Position numbers and translations under genes: made by a program
Notes under the pieces: model-generated
Seen by the model: the letters and a program-made list of their open reading frames with translations, nothing else
The model's database searches: none
Told to the model about the DNA's origin: nothing
Shown here: piece after piece, positions 14,256 to 16,881 of the stretch
Position numbering within the stretch: the stretch's first letter is position 1
Layout of the letters: each line of letters opens with the position of its first letter
NCBI GenBank assembly: GCA_016873575.1
Contig: VGWY01000029.1
Span: 1-16,881 of the forward strand
Source: Nitrospira sp.
GTDB lineage: Bacteria; Nitrospirota; Thermodesulfovibrionia; Thermodesulfovibrionales; SM23-35
DNA: 16,881 nucleotides
Reading direction: 5' to 3'

Positions 14256-14320
14256 TTATGTGAAGTAAATTTATCAGGGATTGCTCCGGCTCATACGCCC
14301 GCAATTTTTACTTCACATAA
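14256..14320. repeat. right-end paired recombinase-site-like motifs, 53 bp apart
   Basis: TTATGTGAAGTA (14256-14267) faces an exact inverted copy TACTTCACATAA (14309-14320), start to start 53 bp. The inner copies of the two ends also match beyond the 12-mer: AATTTACTTCACATAA on the complement of 14256-14271 against 11240-11255, 15 of 16 identical. Confidence 0.78.
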
Positions 14321-14343
14321 CGGACAACTACACATAATTCATC
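14309..14343 (-). repeat. right terminal inverted repeat of the RIT element
   Basis: This is the inverted partner of 11168-11202 (32 of 35 identical). Beyond it the sequence (AAATAAACGG) no longer resembles the left flank, which sets the boundary at 14343. Confidence 0.88.
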
Positions 14344-14626
14344 AAATAAACGGCCCGCGGAGCGACCGGAAAACGCGGCGTTCAGCCACGACTGTTGAAT
14401 TTCAAGGGTTTGTCCTGCCGCAAGATTTCAACATCAAAGAAACACATCATAAGAAACCTCGAATACAGCACGTTGCATTTGAAAATAAACATTGATAGAC
14501 CAGATGCATGACGTGAACTTCCAGTCGAAAAACCTGCATTCAGCTCTTGTAGCTCGCTGATTTCGATTATTTTTTAGCCATGTTTTTACGATAGGCAATG
14601 CATATACAGCAAAAAATATCATTTTC
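14344..14626. other. non-coding spacer between RIT element and metal-transport operon
   Basis: I see no gene here. A minus-strand frame of 76 codons (14434-14664) overlaps the permease end, is rich in aromatic and rare residues, and lacks a convincing ribosome binding site. The first 50 bp are GC-rich; the rest is ordinary. No terminator with a T-run was found for the permease operon. Confidence 0.5.
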
Positions 14627-15427
14627 TCATATGCTTTTTCTCTTGTACATAAGGAGTCGCACAATCAGCAGAAAGCCGAAGGGTATGCACAGCGATGAAA
14701 TAATGACGGGTGACGTGGGCAGATCGAAGAGATAAGATACCGTGATACCCGAAAGAGCTGCGGCCAAACCGATTATCCAACCGATGATAAGCACATTCAC
14801 TGTTTTCTCTGCAAGGAGTTTGCCCATCAGTGCAGGCAGAATCAAAAAAGCAAACACCTGAAGGATCCCTGCTATTTTTACGGAGCTCACCAGAACAAGT
14901 GCAAAACTAAGGAAAAAAAGGAATTCCCAGAATAGATTGCCCTGCCCGTCACGCGAGAGGGAAAAGAAATTTTTCCTGAATAGAAAATGTAAGAGTCCGA
15001 TTGCTCCATAGAGCAGACATAGATGAAGCACATCCTTTAAACTGACCCATATGATATTGCCGTTCAGGATAGTCTTGAATTCTTCGAGTCCATGAGGTGT
15101 CCTGTCAAGAATAAGTATTGAAAATGCCAGCGAAAAAACATACATGACACCGATAAAAGCCTCTATATATACGATCTTCGCGATGTATTTGGAAAAGGAT
15201 AGGACAGATGCCCCTATAAAGGCAAAAATGAGGGAAAACCAGAATGTGTCCAGCAATACACCATGGAATAAGAATGATACGGCGATCCCCAGTCCAATAA
15301 ACTGTGCCAGCGCAAGGTCAACAAAGATGATCCCACGCTGCAGGATGTGAATCCCGAAATACGCGTGAATGAGCACCAGAAGGACACAAGCGGTAAAAGG
15401 ATATATTAGTATACTCAGGGCATCCAT
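14627..15427 (-). CDS. ABC-3 family metal ABC transporter permease (ZnuB-like)
   Basis: This 266-residue inner-membrane protein has about eight hydrophobic helices and is the family's normal size. It forms the channel of a Zn2+ or Mn2+ importer fed by the binding protein just upstream. Family features seen are HILQRGIIFVDLALAQFIGLG near the start (30-50) and a central VKIAGILQVFAFLILPALMGKLLAEK segment (about 183-208), the latter resembling the ATPase-contact loop region of ZnuB/TroC proteins. The ATG at 15427 has AGGAGG at 8 nt, 11 bp after the binding-protein stop, so they are one operon. The matching ATPase (ZnuC-like) gene is not in this window, and nothing like it follows on this strand. 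Metal specificity cannot be told. Confidence 0.87.
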   Translation of the reverse strand: MDALSILIYPFTACVLLVLIHAYFGIHILQRGIIFVDLALAQFIGLGIAVSFLFHGVLLDTFWFSLIFAFIGASVLSFSKYIAKIVYIEAFIGVMYVFSLAFSILILDRTPHGLEEFKTILNGNIIWVSLKDVLHLCLLYGAIGLLHFLFRKNFFSLSRDGQGNLFWEFLFFLSFALVLVSSVKIAGILQVFAFLILPALMGKLLAEKTVNVLIIGWIIGLAAALSGITVSYLFDLPTSPVIISSLCIPFGFLLIVRLLMYKRKSI

Positions 15428-15438
15428 CCCCTTTCCTC

Positions 15439-16323
15439 CTATTGCAATCTTGTAAGAACGGTATCCATGAGAGTGAACCAGTCGACAATTTCAGGCATGG
15501 ATCCGACATCATGCGGCAGAACAATAACTCGCGCACCTGTCTTGTCTGCAATGAAGTCGACTTCTTTCCGTGGATAGAGAGATGTGGTTATAACGGTATG
15601 GATTCGTTCTTCTTTCATTTTCTCTATGAGTCTGCCGATATATGCTACAGAAGGCGGAATCCCGGGTTTTGGTTCCACATATCCCGATATGGTGAGACCA
15701 AAATCTGCCGCAAGATACTCGAAAAGCTTATGATATGCAATGACCTTTTTGCCGTGAAAATGTTTTGCCTTCCATGCCGATTCTTTCCCGTGCAGTTTGG
15801 AAGAGAAAACAGCCATGTTTTTCCTGAAGAAATCCGCGTTGCCGGTATCCAATCGTGAGAGCACTTCGGTGATACCCGCAGCCACCCGTTCGATATTCTT
15901 CGGGGAAAAATGATAATGTGGGTTGCCAAAAGGATGTACATCTCCCATGCTCCTGTCAACTTTATCAGGATGGTCAATGACTTTAACATAACGGGAACAG
16001 TCCACATTGCCCGCCATCCCGGATTGTATTTTCTGGTTTCTTGAAGACTCAATCAGTACGGGAAGATATCCTATCTCCAGATCCAGCCCGTTGTACATCA
16101 AAACGTCTGCTTTTCTTACCGCAAGGATCATGCTCGGCTTTGCTTCAACAAAATGAGGGTCCTGAGTTGCCTTGACAATGACGTCGAGATGGACCCGGTA
16201 CTTGCCAATTTCGTTGACAAGGCTTCCAATCCATGGAAGGGTTACAACGACCCGTAATTCTCCAAAAGCGGTTCCCATGAACATAAAGACAAAAACAATA
16301 CAGAGAGCTATTTTTTTAATCAT
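15439..16323 (-). CDS. TroA/ZnuA-family periplasmic metal-binding protein
   Basis: This 294-residue substrate-binding protein of a zinc- or manganese-type ABC importer has a signal peptide at residues 1-21 (KK, then a hydrophobic core, TAFG). Likely metal ligands are His57 (QDPHFVEAKPS), His136 or His138 (NPHYHFSP) and His198 (AYHKLFEY), with an acidic residue near 272 (LPHDVGS). Three histidines suggest zinc more than manganese. There is no long His-rich loop as in classical ZnuA. I chose the ATG at 16323, which follows AAGGGGGG and begins with the signal peptide. The frame is open to 16362, but that would overlap the upstream barrel gene and bury the signal. It lies 10 bp after the barrel stop and 11 bp before the permease. 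Confidence 0.9.
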   Translation of the reverse strand: MIKKIALCIVFVFMFMGTAFGELRVVVTLPWIGSLVNEIGKYRVHLDVIVKATQDPHFVEAKPSMILAVRKADVLMYNGLDLEIGYLPVLIESSRNQKIQSGMAGNVDCSRYVKVIDHPDKVDRSMGDVHPFGNPHYHFSPKNIERVAAGITEVLSRLDTGNADFFRKNMAVFSSKLHGKESAWKAKHFHGKKVIAYHKLFEYLAADFGLTISGYVEPKPGIPPSVAYIGRLIEKMKEERIHTVITTSLYPRKEVDFIADKTGARVIVLPHDVGSMPEIVDWFTLMDTVLTRLQ

Positions 16324-16333
16324 TAAACCCCCC

Positions 16334-16881
16334 TTAAAAACTATGGGCACCGTGAGCGCCAATACCCAGGATCAGTTGGAGGAATATCTCGTTGTTTTCC
16401 TTTCCATTACCTGCAGATTTGTCATATGTATACTGGAGCCTGAGGCGCGAAAATTCCGTAGGATTGAATTCAAGACTGCCCGTTAGTCTGTAGGGGTTAT
16501 CGCCAAAATCTTCCTCTTCGCCGGCTAACTTGTACGTATCTTTGAAAATACTCAGGACATCGTATCTCGCACCGATCCTCCACCTATCGATCTGATAGAG
16601 GCCCTGCAGATATAATCCGTCCTGCGTTCTTTTGAGAGAATCGACGGTGGAGTCTTCAAGGTATTCAAAATCCCCTGTCTGGTGTCTGAGCAGATATTCA
16701 CTCTGCAGGATAAGACTCCTGTCTTTTGAGGGCTTCCATTTATAAGTAAGTTCTGCGCCGTAGAGAACAGAATTACCGCTGAACTCTGTTTCATGCTCAA
16801 TGGATTCTGTTTTTGTCTCGCCTCCTGTAACCGATATACCCCAAAGAATTGTATTATATTCACCGAAATCCAAAGACATCT
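16334..16881 (-). CDS. outer-membrane beta-barrel protein, C-terminal part (truncated by window edge)
   Basis: At least 181 residues are encoded before the right window edge; the start lies outside. The pattern of alternating polar and hydrophobic residues in repeated strands (YGAELTYKWKP, LILQSEYLLRH, RWRIGARYDVL, SRLRLQYTYD, NEIFLQLILGIG) is that of a beta-barrel. It ends in Phe (GAHGAHSF), the usual outer-membrane assembly signal. Two histidines sit in the last eight residues. It is first of the visible genes in an operon with a metal-binding protein and an ABC permease. It may therefore admit metal through the outer membrane, which is inference from position. No plug or TonB box can be judged because the N-terminus is missing. 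Confidence 0.8.
   Translation of the reverse strand, partial: MSLDFGEYNTILWGISVTGGETKTESIEHETEFSGNSVLYGAELTYKWKPSKDRSLILQSEYLLRHQTGDFEYLEDSTVDSLKRTQDGLYLQGLYQIDRWRIGARYDVLSIFKDTYKLAGEEEDFGDNPYRLTGSLEFNPTEFSRLRLQYTYDKSAGNGKENNEIFLQLILGIGAHGAHSF

Larger units (their letters stand above)
11168..14343 (+). mobile_element. RIT element (recombinases in trio), 3,176 bp
   Basis: Three consecutive same-strand tyrosine recombinases, with stop-start overlaps of 4 nt, fill the element end to end. The outer boundaries are 35-bp terminal inverted repeats (11168-11202 and 14309-14343) identical at 32 of 35 positions. This is the published RIT architecture (RitA-RitB-RitC between inverted repeats). There are no passenger genes. 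It lies between the 3' ends of two convergent units, the alcohol dehydrogenase and the metal-transport operon, so it interrupts nothing visible. I could not see a target duplication. The coding region looks more GC-rich than the neighbours, consistent with arrival by transfer. The frameshift in the third gene may have made this copy immobile. Confidence 0.9.

Noticed and set aside
14434..14664. Small minus-strand ORF next to the permease
   Set aside because: It overlaps the permease 3' end in another frame, has no convincing ribosome binding site, and its composition does not look like a real protein.

Overview
This window is a piece of a Gram-negative bacterial chromosome of moderate to low GC. 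Envelope evidence includes an outer-membrane beta-barrel, a periplasmic metal-binding protein and a System II cytochrome c assembly pair. The mix of System II cytochrome c maturation, a Bacteroidetes-like serine palmitoyltransferase and an LsrF-type aldolase would fit an anaerobe-rich lineage such as Nitrospirota or Desulfobacterota. That assignment is inference; nothing here fixes the taxon.

Region 1 (1-1882) looks like the end of a genomic island. It holds a two-gene module, an apparently N-terminally short DUF6932-type nucleotidyltransferase overlapping an unrecognised partner. Next come the last ~80 residues of a phage-type integrase, a terminator, and the 3' end of a tRNA-Val(GAC) on the minus strand. 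An integrase remnant pointing at a tRNA 3' end is the classic footprint of tRNA-targeted integration.

Region 2 (1948-8923) is a run of minus-strand housekeeping and envelope genes. In transcription order these are htpX (membrane protease), an NAD-dependent epimerase/dehydratase, a serine palmitoyltransferase-like enzyme, a GNAT-like acyltransferase, and then resB and ccsA. The three middle genes match the core of the bacterial ceramide pathway (Spt, CerR, bCerS), so the window probably encodes sphingolipid synthesis. htpX and these three genes are separated by at most 9 bp or overlap, and a near-consensus sigma-70 promoter precedes htpX. resB carries an unexpected Fis-like helix-turn-helix segment in its predicted periplasmic loop.

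Region 3 (8944-11087) is divergent from htpX. It has its own strong promoter, an LsrF-family class I aldolase, an intergenic region containing two different inverted-repeat elements (a 129-bp element with 17-bp perfect ends and a C/G-rich dispersed-type hairpin), and a zinc-dependent alcohol dehydrogenase.

Region 4 (11168-14343) is a RIT element (recombinases in trio). It has three consecutive, translationally coupled tyrosine recombinases between 35-bp terminal inverted repeats (32/35 identical). Each end carries two oppositely oriented copies of a 12-bp motif with exactly the same 53-bp spacing. The third recombinase has a frameshift in a run of seven A's, just before its catalytic H-x-x-R motif. 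The element sits between two convergent transcription units, so it breaks no visible gene.

Region 5 (14627-16881) is a minus-strand operon: the C-terminal part of an outer-membrane beta-barrel (running off the right edge), a ZnuA/TroA-like metal-binding protein, and a ZnuB-like ABC permease. No ATPase gene for this transporter is visible in the window.
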